64,000 nucleotides of DNA from Prorocentrum cordatum (GCA_963575745.1 CAUYUJ010001486.1:1-64000), one strand, 5' to 3'. Counted from the stretch's first letter, positions 20,673 to 31,967 are shown. A program made the numbers and translations. The notes: generated by a model not told the origin, from the sequence alone.

Positions 20673-20806
20673 CTTGGCGTCGCTCGGGCGTGTGTTTTTT
20701 TTCTCGGCGAGGACCATCAAGGAGCATACTGGATCATCTCGCGGGGGAAGAACAGCGACACACGAAGCCGACAGATGCACTGGGACGCGACGCCCGAGCG
20801 ATGGCA
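20673..20806. mobile_element. MITE-G copy
   Basis: Founding description of MITE-G. About 130 bp. Left CTTGGCGTCGCTCGGGCGTG, internal CTCGGCGAGGACCATCAAGG then AGCAT, right GACGCCCGAGCGATGG. The ends are inverted (TGGCATCGCYCGGACGT type). Confidence 0.75.
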
Positions 20807-21215
20807 AAAGGACCGGCGCAGCAGCGCGAGAGGGGCCCTGTGGCAGAGGAGGGAGGAAGCGAGGGACGATGAGACGCTGACCGGGGGCGCGAAAGACAAG
20901 GGCGCCCTCGAGGGCGCGAAGTTATTCGCGCGTCGCTCTTCGCGGTTCGGCTCCGATTCCCCCTCATCCTCCTCTTCTCCCCGGGGAGGCGGCGCGAGAG
21001 CGCGAAGCTATTCGCACGTCGCGCTTCGCGCAGCGCGAAGCGCGAAGTTGGGAGCCCTTGGAAACAGGGCAGGGGAGGGCGATTTGAGACACTGTCAGCT
21101 GGCTTTCGGGGGGGCCCCTCGTCGCCATGGCTGAGCGCAGCTTGGAGGACTGGGTGCGTTTGGACCCCGGAGGGGTCCGGGGATCAATCTCGGGTCGATG
21201 TTGAGGTTCCGTCGG

Positions 21216-21360
21216 ACGGGGCTACGGCGAGGACAATTCCGTTCCAAGAGCGTGCTGGAACGCTCTCAGAGCGTTCGGGCCCGGACGCTCTGGGAAGGCC
21301 GCGGCGCCCGAGGCATCCTCCAGAGCCGCCAGATCTCAGAGATATTCTCGATGTATCACG
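21216..21360. repeat. MITE-H copy
   Basis: Founding description of MITE-H. About 150-170 bp with GACGGGGCGAGGATAAATCC at left, AACGCTCTCAGAGCGTTC palindrome, then CCGCGGCGCCCGAG, CCAGAGCCGCC, and CTCAGAGATTCTCGA at right, often followed by TCCTCGCCC inverted to the left end. Confidence 0.72.
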
Positions 21361-21509
21361 ACCGACGCATGTTACCTTCGTCCTGGCCTCGTGTCTCTTT
21401 TCCGGTGTCTCAACCCGCCTGTCTCCGCGAGAGGCCCGGAGGGGAGGGAGAGGCGGCGCGCGCCCACGCGCGCGCTCTCGGCCGCGCGCCGTGCACCCCT
21501 CCCGCGCAG

Positions 21510-21572
21510 GCCCGCACCAAGGAGGTGCGCGTGGTCAACGTGCACCGCTCCAACGTGCTGCTGAGCGAGTCG
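21510..21572 (+). CDS. Zinc-type medium-chain dehydrogenase, exon 4 of 6 seen
   Basis: Twenty-one codons, phase 0, after acceptor CCCGCGCAG. The peptide ARTKEVRVVNVHRSNVLLSE(S) corresponds to the family's A(R)RKEL-I-NVRRSN motif, where the chain returns to the catalytic domain. RSN is a good signature of the polyol dehydrogenase branch. The donor is TCG|GTGGCC; GGTGGC is repeated at the next acceptor. The frame remains open for 30 more codons into a MITE-B, which is why the exon end had to be placed by homology. Confidence 0.75.
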
Positions 21573-21639
21573 GTGGCCCCGCTCCCCGCGAGGCGGCACG
21601 AACGTCAGCATCGTTTCACCGATGCCCATCCCCACTCAG

Positions 21640-21801
21640 GAGGGGAGGAAACACACAGACACAATGAATCGTCGACTCCCAGGGAAATATGCGAAAGTAT
21701 GGGAAGTGGGGGGGGGGAAGACAAACACCCAGAACATATGGGAGAATATGGGGGATCTGTTTATTTGTGTGTATTTGTTTGTGTGTCTGTGGGCCCCTTC
21801 A
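21640..21801 (+). mobile_element. MITE-B copy with flanking direct repeat
   Basis: ATGCCCATCC occurs at 21622-21631 and 21805-21814, close outside both ends, a candidate target duplication. Confidence 0.85.
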
Positions 21802-22164
21802 CCCATGCCCATCCGCAACTCGAGCCCCGCCGTCGCACCACCTCGGTCGGGGATGCGCCCTTCGAGACCCGAAGAGAGCAGCCCATATCCCCATCCAGGG
21901 GGGGGTACATCGGCCAGTGTGGCCCGGCCCACGCCGGCGGGGATGGGGATCGGTGAGACGGTGCTCAGAGCGAAATGGGTACAAGGAAGAGCGGGCGCGA
22001 TGTCCAGCAGCAGTTGCTGCTCCTCCTGTGAGGCAGACTCGCCGTCCTCGCCGCCGCGGCCGTGGTCCGTGTGAGACCGAAGGCCGCCCTGCCCAGCAGC
22101 GGCCGCTGTCGGTCTGGGGCAGCCTTTGCTGCCAGGCATCGTTGCTGCTGGGCATCGTAGCTCA

Positions 22165-22325
22165 GAAGGGAAAGGAACACACAGACACAATCAATCGTCG
22201 ACTCCCCAGAAAATATAGGAAAGTATGGGAAGTGGGGGGGAAGACAGAAACCCAGAATATATAGGAAACTATGGGGAAAATGTTTATTTGTGTGTATTTA
22301 TTTGTGTGTCCTGGGGCCCCTTCAG
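22165..22325 (+). mobile_element. MITE-B copy
   Basis: Near-consensus copy, 360 bp after the previous one in the same orientation; ends GGGGCCCCTTCAG. Confidence 0.85.
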
Positions 22326-22544
22326 TACCGTGGAGGCCCATGCCAAGAAACGCCCTGCTTGCCTCCAGGGTGCCCTGGTTTTCCTGGGCTTCGACGGTTT
22401 TGCTTCGGAGAGCGAGGCGTTCCCACGCCATAAATCAATGTGGGCGTCCGGGGGTCCCAGGGTTGGGTTTCTCGTGGCAGGTTTCTTGTGGACTGGCCTC
22501 CACTGTATTGCTGGGGCGGATCTTCTGCGTCGGCAGCAAGTCAT

Positions 22545-23440
22545 GGGAGCCTGGCGCGCCCTGTGAATTTTCGTCCCTGGCGTCGACAAGCGTCGATTAG
22601 CGTCTTGGAGGCGGTGAGATAGCGCCGCTTTAGCGTCGGCTAGCGTCGATTCCTCCCTCCTTTTCCCCCTCCCCCTTCCTTCTTTTCTCCCGCTCCTTGC
22701 CTCCTCAGGCGGGCGTGCGCGCGCCTAACGCTGGGGGTCGGTGGCTCAGGTCCCACGGCCCGCTTCCTCCGCCTTCCTGTTCCTCTCCCCTCCTCCTCCC
22801 CCCCTCTTCCCCTCAGGGGTATCCCCCCTGATCTTCAGGCGTCCTTGCCCTTAGGAAGGCGTAGGTGCGTCTCGGGCCCGCGTTGCTTCCACTGTTCTGC
22901 ATTCTTCCTTAATCGGGTCGGGCGAAAGGGGGGGATTGGGAAAGGGGGGGTTACGAAATTTGCTGCATGCAGCTGGTTTCGGCCTCACCGAGGGGCCCAT
23001 TCCTCGATACATAGCTCCATCCGGCGCCGGGAGGCGCCGGGAAAATCAGCTACGTGAGCTGATTCTCAAACCCCCCCTTTGCTATCCCCCCCTTTCGCCC
23101 GACCCGACTTAAGTAAGGTAGCGTCGATTCAGTGCCCACTCTGTCCGTACCCGGCTTCGGGCGTCCGCAGCGAGCCTGCGCCGCGGGCGCCGCGCCCGCG
23201 CCGAGCGGCCGAGCGGCCGACCCCGGCGCGCCCTGTGGATGTTCGTCTTCAGCGTCGACCAGCGCCGATTATCGTCTGGGAGGCGATGCGGCAGCGACGA
23301 CCGAGCGTCGGCTGGCGGCGATTGGCGTCGATTCGGCGTCGAATTTGGGGGGCCCCGCTGTGCCCACTGTGGTCCGTGCCCGGCCTCGGGCGTCCGCTCC
23401 GAGCCTGCGCCGCGAGAGCTCCTCGCCCCCGCGCCCCCCC
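22545..23440. repeat. AGCGTCGATT-rich repeat, three related blocks
   Basis: GGCGCGCCCTGTG followed by GCGTCGA-N-AGCGYCGATTA-type units occurs at 22555-22650 and 23226-23340. CCGGCTTCGGGCGTCCGC (23152) and CCGGCCTCGGGCGTCCGC (23381) show a ~230-bp duplication around it. A MITE-E copy sits between. Confidence 0.7.
22913..23107. mobile_element. MITE-E copy
   Basis: Complete copy, used as the family reference; begins TCGGGTCGGGCG and ends CGCCCGACCCGA. Confidence 0.88.
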
Positions 23441-23539
23441 TTAAGCCTTGCGCAGGGCGCGGCGGCGCCGCGGCTGCGCCGCGCCCGCGCCGAGATGCCG
23501 AGCGGCCGCAGCTGCACGCACCGGTCGTTGAAAGTCTGT

Positions 23540-23713
23540 TTAAGTCGGGCATGTCCCCCTACAGGGGGATTTTCGACGAAAAATAAACAATACCCTCAAA
23601 ATAGTCAAACAATCATCAAAAAATAGTCTGGTGATTTTTTTTTGGGTTATTTTTGACCTTCTTGGGGTATTTTTGGGGTGTTTTTTTTTTCCGTCGAAAA
23701 TCCCGCCCGACAT
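23540..23713 (+). mobile_element. MITE-A copy with deletion in right end
   Basis: TTAAGTCGGGCATGTCCCCC at left. The right end reads GTCGAAAATCCCGCCCGACA then TAA, lacking the CCTGTAGGGGGACA block. The CGACGAAAAA arm matches the 20211 copy, so these two form a subfamily. Confidence 0.85.
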
Positions 23714-24352
23714 AAAAGTCGGTGTTTTTCGGAGGGTGCTTTCAGATTTTTCGTCCCCCGATCCGGTTTTTAAAGGAGTTTTTGTTTGTAACTGGGTGGG
23801 TCGGGTTTATTAGGGTGCTTTCTTTGGCTTGGAGCCTAGGGGGTCCGGCTTAAAAAGGCGCCCCGTCGAAGAGGAGAGTCCCGAATATCAGGTCGCATTT
23901 GGAGGGGGGTCCGGTTTGGGGTCGGTCAATAAGGAATTTGGAGTAGACCTTCTACGCTGACACGTCGATCAGCGAATTGGGCGTTTTCGGTTCGCGAGAG
24001 GGCGTCGCTGCCGTCAGTGTCTGCGGGTCCAGGTCCGTCGGCTTCGGTCCTATAGGCCGTTTTTACAAAATCGAGGCTTACTACATGGAGGGTTGCCCAC
24101 CGCCGATTCCAAATTCCAATGTCTTTTAAGCGCCTCCCTACTCCAATGATCGGGTGGGTTCACCTTTTCCGTCCTTCTCAGGGGGCGGACGGAACTGAAT
24201 CTGCTTTCAACGCCTTCCTACTTCATGTTTCTGCCTGCTTCTTCCGACCGATGGGTACGCAGGGGGCTGACCGTAGGCCTCGGCCCAGAGGATGGGCCGG
24301 CCGTCACGGGCGGCGGACAGATCCTTGGCATCGCTCGAAGAAGAAAAAAACA

Positions 24353-24511
24353 CAAACATAGAAATGTTGGCGCTCCGCGCGGATTTTTGGGATCCGCGCT
24401 GGGCCCCCCCGGCGGCGAATCCAGCGCTGCCCCTGGCGCGCTCCGCGCGCCAGGGAGGGGGGTCCAGCGCAGATCCAAGAAAGCCGCGCTGAGCGCCAAA
24501 AGTTTATGCTT
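24353..24511. mobile_element. MITE-C copy
   Basis: TTGGCGCTCCGCGCGGAT at left and GCGCTGAGCGCCAAAAGTTT at right; 20 bp further a MITE-G begins. Confidence 0.82.
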
Positions 24512-24530
24512 CCAGCACGTCTCTTCTCCT

Positions 24531-24658
24531 GATCGCTCGTTCGTGTGCGCCGTGTCTTGGCGAGGACCATCGAGGAGCATGTGGCGTCCTCTCGCGAAGA
24601 AAGGTCTACGGACAAAGCCGAACAGGGGGCAAAGGGGAAGGGACGCCCGAGCGGTGGC
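24531..24658. mobile_element. MITE-G copy
   Basis: GATCGCTCGTTCGTGTGC at left, CTTGGCGAGGACCATCGAGG inside, GGACGCCCGAGCGGTGG at right. Confidence 0.75.
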
Positions 24659-24668
24659 GAGTACCCGT

Positions 24669-24738
24669 GTGTATATATACATATATTTATATATATACAT
24701 ATATATATATATGTATGTATATATATATATATATGTCC
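24669..24738. repeat. TA/GTATAT microsatellite
   Basis: Alternating TATA and TACATA units, ending in TATATATATATATG. Confidence 0.9.
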
Positions 24739-24926
24739 GCGCCCTCGCCGTCTGGACTCCGAGGCGCGACCCCGCGGACGCGCGGCCGCACGGAGGCGTG
24801 CGGCGCGGGGCGGCAGCGCAACGGGGCGCCGGGTGTCCTCGCGGTCGCGGCCCACGGGGCCTCGGCCCGCGAGGCCGCGGATGCGGCTGCGGAGGTCGCC
24901 CACGGCCGCTCCGGAGGGTTCCAGAT

Positions 24927-25176
24927 CTTAGTGGGCCCTGGAAACGACAGGGCCGTTTTTTTGCCGGTTCCGTTCTGCCGTTTTTGTTCCCGGTTCCGAC
25001 GCCGTTTGTTTACCGGTTCCGTCGCCGTTTTTTGACCGGTTCCGGCTCCGGTTCCAATCCTGGAGCCGTTTTTTTGCCGTTTCCGGTCGCCGTTTTTTTG
25101 CCGTTTCCATTTTCAGGGGACATTTTTTTGGAAACGGTGAAAAAACGGCCCTGCCTTTTCCAGGGCCCACTAAGCT
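24927..25176. mobile_element. MITE-I, single copy with ~33-bp inverted ends
   Basis: Left CTTAGTGGGCCCTGGAAACG then ACAGGGCCG; right CGGCCCTGCCTTTTCCAGGG then CCCACTAAG. CCAGAT flanks both sides (24921-24926 and 25177-25182). The interior repeats GCCGGTTCCG and CGCCGTTTTTT units. Confidence 0.82.
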
Positions 25177-26079
25177 CCAGATGCCATGATGGTGTCCGCA
25201 ACGCGGGGGGCGCTTTTTCTGTTCCCGCGTGGGAGGTCGGCGTGTTCGAGAGTTGTCACGCTTGCTGCCGCGACGGCGGGTCTGCGCTCGGCCCGTCGTG
25301 CGTCTCGCGTGTGGAGACGCTGTCGTGACGAGGTCGGGCCTGCGATCGGCCCGTGGCCCACTTGACCGCCATCTTCCCGCGTCCACTGCGTTTTCGAAGC
25401 GTTTCGAGGTAATCGATACCGATGCGACTGTCGCGGAGCTCTTTCCCGCTGCCCCTCCCCAGAATGTCCCCTAGGGGTGTCCATTTTGCAGAAGATGGGA
25501 CTGGGTCACGTACAGTTTGGTGATACATCTGGTATGCGGGACGTGAATGGCATTATAAAAGGGTTGCTAGTGTTGTAACCAACGCCGCGGGCTATTGTGC
25601 TAGAGCAGCTCTTCCAAAGTCATTAAAATATTACACCGGCTATTGTGATAACTGTTGGGTATTGTGATACAGCCGGATAATGTGTGAGGAAATAATCGGC
25701 TTCCCATTGGTAGCTCAATTACGTCGCAGCCGTCCGCCGCGTGTTGACCGGCTCTCAGGCGGCCACTGTTCAAGTTGCACGCCAATTCCAACAGCTACGC
25801 AGCAGTTACAACCAATCCTCGGGCTACGCAGCAGTTGCGAGCCAGCTACAAACCATCCTCGGACGAGCCTTGGGGGAGCCATGGGGCCTTCGGATGCAGC
25901 TCTCGCCAGGCGCAATCCGCGCGAGCGGCGCGCCGAAATGATCGGGGGGACCGCGCGCGAACGCGCCCGCGGGGGCGTTCGCTGGAGCTCCCTGGGGGAC
26001 GAACCCTGCCAGGGGTGTGCCGAACTTGGCGTGGGGGATGGGAACCTTAAATGGAGGGTTTCTCCGAAGGGCTTAGGCG

Positions 26080-26932
26080 ACCCGTCCTCCTCCTCCTCCT
26101 CCTCCTCCTCGGGTCGCCTGCGGCCCTGGGGGAAAACATGCAGCCTGAAGGGAGCCTCTTGGGAGCCAGGCTCCCAGGAGGGGTGGATCCCGCAAGGGGG
26201 GGCAAAAGTTCGGCTGCGCAGGCGCAGCAGCCGGGGCCCGAGCCGCCCACAGCCGCTTTTTTTTGTGCGGGGCCCGCCGGGAAGGGGGGGCCACCCGGGG
26301 CGCCAACGTGAGACCCGCGGGGGGGCGGGGTAGGTGTGGAGACGGGTTAGGTAGGCGACCCATCCTCCTCCTCCTCCTCCTCCTCCTCCTCCTCCTCCTC
26401 CTCCTCATTCTCCTTCTCCCCCCTCCTCCTCCTCCTCCTCCTCCTCCTCCTCCTCCTCCTCCCTATCCTCCTCCTCCTCCTCCTCCTCTCCTCCTCCCTC
26501 CTCCCTCTCCTCCTCCTCCTCCTCCTCCTCCTCCTCCTCCTCCTCCTCCTCCTCCTCTCCTCCTCAGCTCCTCCTCCTCCTCCTCCTCTCCTCCTGCTCC
26601 TCATCCTCCTCCTCCTCCCTCTCCTCCTCCTCCTCCTCCTCCTCCTCCTCCTCCTCCTCCTCCTCCTCCTCCTCCTCCTCCCTCCGTCTCCTCCTCCTCC
26701 ACCTCCTCCCCCTCCTCCTCCTCCTCCTCCTCCTCCTCCTCCTCCGCCTCCTCCGTCATCTCCTCCTCCCCCTCTCCCTCCTCCCCTCCTCCACCTCCTT
26801 CTCCTCCTTCTTCTCCTCACCCATCTCCTCCTCTCCTCCTCCTCCTCCTCCTCCTCCTCCTCCTCCTCCTCCTCCTCCTCCATCTCCTCCTCCACCTCCT
26901 CTTCCTCCATCTCCTCTTCCACCGCCCCTCCC
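26080..26932. repeat. TCC tracts
   Basis: 26084-26112 lies within CTTAGGCGACCC...GGGTCGCCTGCGG, a frame also seen at 43438 and 44268-44375, so TCC expanded in a shared host repeat. 26364-26930 is a 570-bp TCC array, one of the longest in the window. Confidence 0.92.
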
Positions 26933-27589
26933 CCGGGAGAAACCGTCCAGGGCCACCTTTGTTGCTAATGAGACCCGCGGGGAGGCATGGTACGGTAGGT
27001 TCCCGCGGCGTTGGCGCGCCTGCGACGCCGACCAATGCGTTCAAGGCTGCATTACACGATGCTGCAGACCTCATGGACACGGTATCGCCTTTAGACCCGA
27101 CGGGATTCAACCTTGAATGATCGCAGTCGCGATCGGTTCAAGGTTGAACGATCAATTCGGCGTCAAAAACCTTTGCGCGTGCCGACGCTGCACGAACTTA
27201 CCGTAGGTGCAGTCGCCACCGTGGGCTCTTCCATGGCCATTCGGACCTGTCCAGGATGCACGTTAGATACCAGCCCAGCCTGACGCGGCGATCCGACCGC
27301 CCTCGTCTTCATGGCCCAGGATGGCTCCAGTGCTGTCCAAAGGGCCGCCAGGACGGCCCGAGAGGGGTCGCGGCGAGATACGTCGAGGCACCTCGCGAGA
27401 TGTCCAGCAATATAGCCACGCGCGATACCCAAGATACCCGCGAGGTTCCCTCGAGATACCCTTGGGAGACCCTCGATGATAAAAATGATGGGTGTATTGT
27501 GTGTGATTGGTTGTATGCATTTGCTGGCTGGCGGGCGCGAGCGACGTTCGCTGCGACTGTGCAGGAGAGCTCCAGGCTTGCCTTACAAG

Positions 27590-27880
27590 AAGTCCTCGTC
27601 CTCAAACCTCCTCGTCCTTGTTGTTGTCGCCCTCCTTCAGCCCCTTCTCGTCCAGGTCTTCGCCCTCCTCGCCAACGTCATCACACTCGTCCTCGTCATC
27701 GCCATCCTGCCCGTCTTCGTCGCCTTCCTCCTCCACGTCGCCCTCCCCCTCCGCCCCTTATCCTCCTCATCATCCGCACCCTAATCCTCCTCGTCCTCTT
27801 CATTCTCTTCGTGGTCCTAGTCGTCGTTCTCGTCGTCCTCGTCCTCCTCTTCCTCGCCCTCTTGCATGGAACCAGGTACG
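27590..27880. repeat. TCCTCGTC-rich tract
   Basis: Pyrimidine-rich with irregular CTCGTC and CCTCGCC units; both strands stay open through it but the translations are low complexity. Confidence 0.75.
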
Positions 27881-28014
27881 AACAACGTATGGCAATCTAC
27901 GCACGCGCTACGACACGTGTTGACAAGCAGTGAGAGTTGCAAAAGTCGTGAAACAACGTAGACTGGTCAGCGTCACGACGACGATTTTAATGATAGTGCC
28001 AGTGATGTTTTACC

Positions 28015-28264
28015 ACGATGGTGGTGATGACGACGATGAGGATCATGAGGGTCATGATGATAATGCGGTTGAGGATGTTGATGGTGCTGGTAGTGATGTT
28101 GTTGCTGAAGAGGGTCAGGATGATAATGCGATTGAGGATGCTTGTGGTGAATATGATGATGATGCTGATGATGATGAGGGTGGTGGTGATGATGATGGTG
28201 GTGGTGATGTTGATGCCCATCATGATGCTGATGCTGATGCTGATGCTGATGCTGATGCTGATGC

Positions 28265-28337
<73 letters not shown>

Positions 28338-28355
28338 AATGAGAAGGAGGAGGAG
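28015..28355. repeat. GAT/GCTGAT microsatellite
   Basis: Degenerate GATGGTGATG becoming (GATGCT)n and then a pure GAT run at about 28260-28337. Confidence 0.93.
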
Positions 28356-28379
28356 GAGGATGATGATGATGAAACCGCT

Positions 28380-28600
28380 TGGGTTGTCTTGGGGCTGCCT
28401 TGGCCTCCTGTAAGGCAGTCTTGGGGGTCCTTCGGGGCCGTGCTGGGGTCCTCTTGCGCCAGTTTGGGCCCCGTGGGCCTCTTCGGGTCTTTTTGGCCGC
28501 ATCGTGGGCGCCTGGGGGCCGGCGTGGGGCCGTGTCTTTGTGCCGCCTTTGGCCGCCGCGGGGCCTTCTAAGGACGCCTTGGGGGTTCCACGGTCGGCCC
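28380..28600. repeat. CTTGGGGC-type minisatellite
   Basis: Diverged member of the family seen at 2440 and 35220; it leads directly into a MITE-D. Confidence 0.65.
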
Positions 28601-28619
28601 TCTCGGGCTATGAGGTTCC

Positions 28620-28823
28620 AACCTGTTTTAGCTTTGATCACCAGAGAGAATTTCGAACACCAGACAAGTACCGAAACTCGAGGGTTTTCACGTGTCGGGC
28701 CCTGGGAGACACTCGTCCGACACTGTTTCGACTCTGCTTCGACACTGTTTCGACGCTCTTCCGGGCGCTCGAAATCATTTCTGGGATGTGATCTATCAGT
28801 ACGATGGAAACAACATAATTCTA
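28620..28823 (+). mobile_element. MITE-D copy
   Basis: TAGCTTTGATCACCAGAGAG at left, GCGCTCGAAATCATTTCTGG at right, three CACTGTTTCGA/CTGCTTCGA units inside. Confidence 0.8.
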
Positions 28824-30247
28824 AGGACGCGTTGGGTCCCACAAGTGGCCTTCTCGGGCTTGCTTCTTGGGCCATCGTGGTTGCCTCTCATGCCGTCTTG
28901 AGATGACGGCAGTTCGAAACCACGAGAATGCGCACAAGCAAAAACCCAGTGGACATCAGTACCTTCGGTCCCTTCGGACCTTGTAGAAGGTCCGTTGAGG
29001 ACCCTTCTGGGTCCTCTTGGAGGCATCCCGAGCCGCCTTGAAGTAATATTCGGCCGTCTTGGGGCCGTCTTGACCCGCCTTCGACAAGTGCGGAAGTTCT
29101 AAGAACCTATCGTGCGACATACACATCGGTTATAACACACAAACACCTCAGTTCAGGTATGCAAGACCCATTTCAAATTCTGCAACGCAGGGGTGGTACG
29201 AGGGGGTGCCCGAGGCAGGGATTTGTCCAGAACCTCTAGCTCGGGGGCCAATCAATACGGCCTTCAATCAGTACAAAACGATGTGTTCATACAAAACGGC
29301 CTACGGCCATACCTATGTTACATGATATTTACACTAAGAGATGCACGACACTCTACACGTAGATCACCATACTATCTACAGTAACACCTACACTAAGAGC
29401 TACATGGAGAAACTACAATACGACCTGCACTCAAGCTTGCACTCGGACCTACAAGAAGACCCACACTAGCACCTACACTGGGACTTACACTTAGGCACAT
29501 GCGACGACCTGCATACACTAAGGCCTGCGACCAGACCCGCTCTGAGACCTACAGTAAGACCCTCCACATGTGTTCGGGCTGGCGATGACCCTGTCCTGCG
29601 CTCACGGCGGCGACGACCGAGACCACGGCGAACCGTCTCTTCTCGACGAGTGAGGTCTGCGTTCGATGTCCCGCCCGCCCGCCCGCCTTCCGCGCAGCCA
29701 CTCCGCGGCGGCCTCGACCGCTGCACGCATCGGGCCCCCTCAGGCGCGCGGACCCCCCGCCCACTTTCAGCACGCCCCTGGCGCGGATTGCGCCCCGCGG
29801 AGACTTGCTTTCGATGTCCTTGGTTTTTACTCGAAATCAGATCGTGAGTTGGCTTGGCTCACTTTTGCGTCATACTAATCAAATTCGGTTGTTCTACCTC
29901 AGTGTGGGTATATTCCAGTTAAGACGATTGCAAAGCGTGACAACGTTTCATTAACGACAGGAACGCGTCAGAGTCTTATGGGACACACGAATATACACAC
30001 AGTAAGCAGCTGGTCAGGTTCCAACCGCACTTCGCCAGCGGATAATCACGATTGGCCAGTAGTTTCTAACATAGGGTCTTACCAACTTATAGGACGGCAG
30101 AGGACGAATTCTGAAAAAGAGGACCCCTTTTGATCTGATCGACGTGATTCGATATCGATTCCGGCCGGCCCAATCCGATTCGACTTCGACGTTCCAGCGG
30201 TCTGGTGCGGCCGAATTTTTGCAATGCGTTGATGTGCATCCTGTCGG

Positions 30248-30420
30248 GCGGGGCGAGGATGAGCATCAATCCGTCCCAGAGCGTTGCGAACGCTCTCAGA
30301 GCGTTCCCCAACGTTTTGAGAATGCCGCGGCGCCCGAGACATTCTCCACAGCCGCCGTAGTTTCCCAGAGATTCTCGATTTACCCACTCACCCGAGTTTG
30401 TCCTCGCCCTGGCTTCGTCG
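30248..30420. repeat. MITE-H copy
   Basis: GGGGCGAGGATGAGCATCAA, GAACGCTCTCAGAGCGTTCC, CCGCGGCGCCCGAGACATTC. It is preceded and followed (30130-30180, 30425-30515) by CGATTCGAT-rich sequence that also occurs at 54120-54310. Confidence 0.72.
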
Positions 30421-30514
30421 TAGCAGCCGATCCGACTTGATTCCGACTCCGTGCCGATGCGGCCCGATCCGACGCACATTCCGATTCGATTCGATTTGCC
30501 GATTCGATGTGACA

Positions 30515-30732
30515 TGGAGGAGGGAGAAGTAGGAGGAGGAGGAGGAGGAGGAGGAGGAGGAGGATGAGGCAGAGGAGGAGGAGGAGGACGAGGAGGAGGA
30601 CGAGGAGGAGGAGAGTGGAGGAGGGAGAAGGAGGAAGAGGAGGAGGAGGAGAGTGGAGGAGGGAGAAGGAGGAGGAAGAGGAGGAGGAGGAGGAGGAGGA
30701 GGAGGAGGCAGAGGAGGAGGAGGAGCGTGGAG
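30515..30732. repeat. GGA-rich tract
   Basis: Contains a direct duplication of GAGAGTGGAGGAGGGAGAAG (30610 and 30649). Confidence 0.92.
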
Positions 30733-30795
30733 GCCGATTCAGAGGATCCGATTGGTCCTGCCTTGCGCGCGCCCGTGCGCGCGGGAGCACCGCGG

Positions 30796-30854
30796 AGGTG
30801 GCGCTGTTCGCCGACGCCGCGGCCGCCGCGCAGCTCGAGCGCCTCGTGACCCAC
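30796..30854 (+). CDS. Zinc-type medium-chain dehydrogenase, exon 5 of 6 seen
   Basis: Nineteen codons plus two bases after acceptor CACCGCGGAG. The peptide begins VALFADAAAAAQLERLVTHR with the last codon split. (L/V)THRF is the family's motif after the helix that follows RRSN, and QLERLVTH fits its usual register. Third positions are almost all G or C. The donor is CACAG|GAGACG (GA type); AGGA is repeated at the next acceptor. Splicing to the previous exon gives LLSES-VALFADA with GGTGGC shared. Confidence 0.7.
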
Positions 30855-30879
30855 AGGAGACGGGGGGGGGGCACGCGGG

Positions 30880-31245
30880 CGCGAGGCGGGCGAGAGAGGA
30901 GGAAGAAGAGAGGAGGAACGGACGGGGCAAATCAATGACACGTCCCTGCCACCGCATGCCAGAACGGGCGAGAGAGGTGGAAGAAGCGAGGAGGACCGGA
31001 CGGGGCCAGGGGAGGATAAATCCGTGCCACGACATTCCAGAACGGGCGAGGGAGAAGGAAGAAGAGATGAGGATCGGACGGGGCTAGGAGAGGGTCAATC
31101 CGTTCCACAACGTGCCAGGCCGATCTCATAGCCTTCCGGAAGGCTCCGAGAAGGCCGCGGCGCCCGAGACGTCTTCCAGAGCCGCCGGATCTCAGAGATT
31201 CCCGATCTGTCCTCGCCCGATGCTATCTTCGTCGTGGCCTCGACG
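30880..31245. repeat. ~70-bp tandem units leading into a MITE-H copy
   Basis: CCAGAACGGGCGAGAGAGG (30958) and CCAGAACGGGCGAGGGAG (31039) with GAGGA-CCGGACGGGGC spacing about 75 bp. The last unit continues as MITE-H (CCGCGGCGCCCGAGACGTC, CTCAGAGATTCCCGA) at 31074-31245, so the tandem unit derives from the MITE-H left end. Confidence 0.7.
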
Positions 31246-31254
31246 TAATAACGG

Positions 31255-31432
31255 AAGAGGATGAGGAAGAGGAGGAGTAGCAGGAGGAGGAGGGGGAGGA
31301 GGAGAAGAGAAGGAGGAGCAGCAGGAGGAGGAGGAGGAAGAGGAGGAGGAGGATCTGGAGAAGGGGCAGAATCAGGAGGAGGAGGAGGAGGAGCAGCAGC
31401 AGGAGGAGGAGGAGGAGGAGGAGGAAGATTCT
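31255..31432. repeat. GGA/GCA-rich tract
   Basis: GGAGGA with GCAGCAGGAG variants. Confidence 0.92.
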
Positions 31433-31967
31433 AGTTTCCCAGGCTGACGTATGCGCGCGCCCGCGCAGGGGCGCGAGGTCCAGGCAGAACAGGAGCAAAA
31501 AAGACAGCCATCGACGACGGCGGCGAAGTCGAGCGAGGACGGCGAGGACGACGACGACGACGATGGCGACGACCGCGGCCGAAATCCACCCAAAATCTCT
31601 CCCTGGACCCTCTTCCATGGTGGGTCCTGGGCAGCCCCCCTTCCAAGGTGGGTCCGACGGCGAGGACGACGGCGACAAACGAACGATCGCAGCGACGGCG
31701 GCGGCGGCGGCGGCGGCCGCAAATCTCAGAAGGGGCACAAGTACCCGTACCGCTACCCTTTCCGCTTCCTGGGGGCCTCCTGGAGGGCCCTCGCCGCCAC
31801 CGCTGGATTCGCCTCGAAATAACTCTTGGGCAGAACGGAGTGCGGGTAGTGTTGCCTTCTGGTTGCCCCAAGTCACACGGGCGCCGGTGGGCACGACCGC
31901 CTGGCGGCCGAGTCACGCTCTCAGCCCGTCGGTGAGATTCGCGTGCATTTGTCCGTGGCCATGGGCT

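Larger units (their letters stand above)
15706..21509 (+). other. Intron 3 of the dehydrogenase gene (5.8 kb)
   Basis: GC...AG intron. Besides listed repeats, 15905-16460 and 16640-17050 are GC-rich with no supported feature, 18080-18410 is G/T-rich at its 3' half, and 19040-19780 is of lower GC with no named feature. 20880-21060 contains a GCGAAGCGCGAAG-type short palindromic cluster. Confidence 0.65.
21573..30795 (+). other. Intron 4 of the dehydrogenase gene (9.2 kb)
   Basis: GT...AG intron. Besides listed repeats: 23720-24100 and 25190-26080 show no supported feature apart from a short TATTGTGATA/CCGGCTATTGTG fold-back at 25585-25685; 26930-27590 has only a TTCAACCTTGA/TCAAGGTTGAA hairpin at 27108-27152; 28830-29320 is unremarkable; 29330-29580 is a degenerate CCTACACTAAGAC-like 12-15 bp repeat; 29580-30130 is unremarkable. 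Confidence 0.65.

Noticed and set aside
29301-29330. GCCTACGGCCATAC resembles the start of 5S rRNA
   Set aside because: Only the first 14-15 bases match; no internal control region or 3' complement follows within 120 bases.
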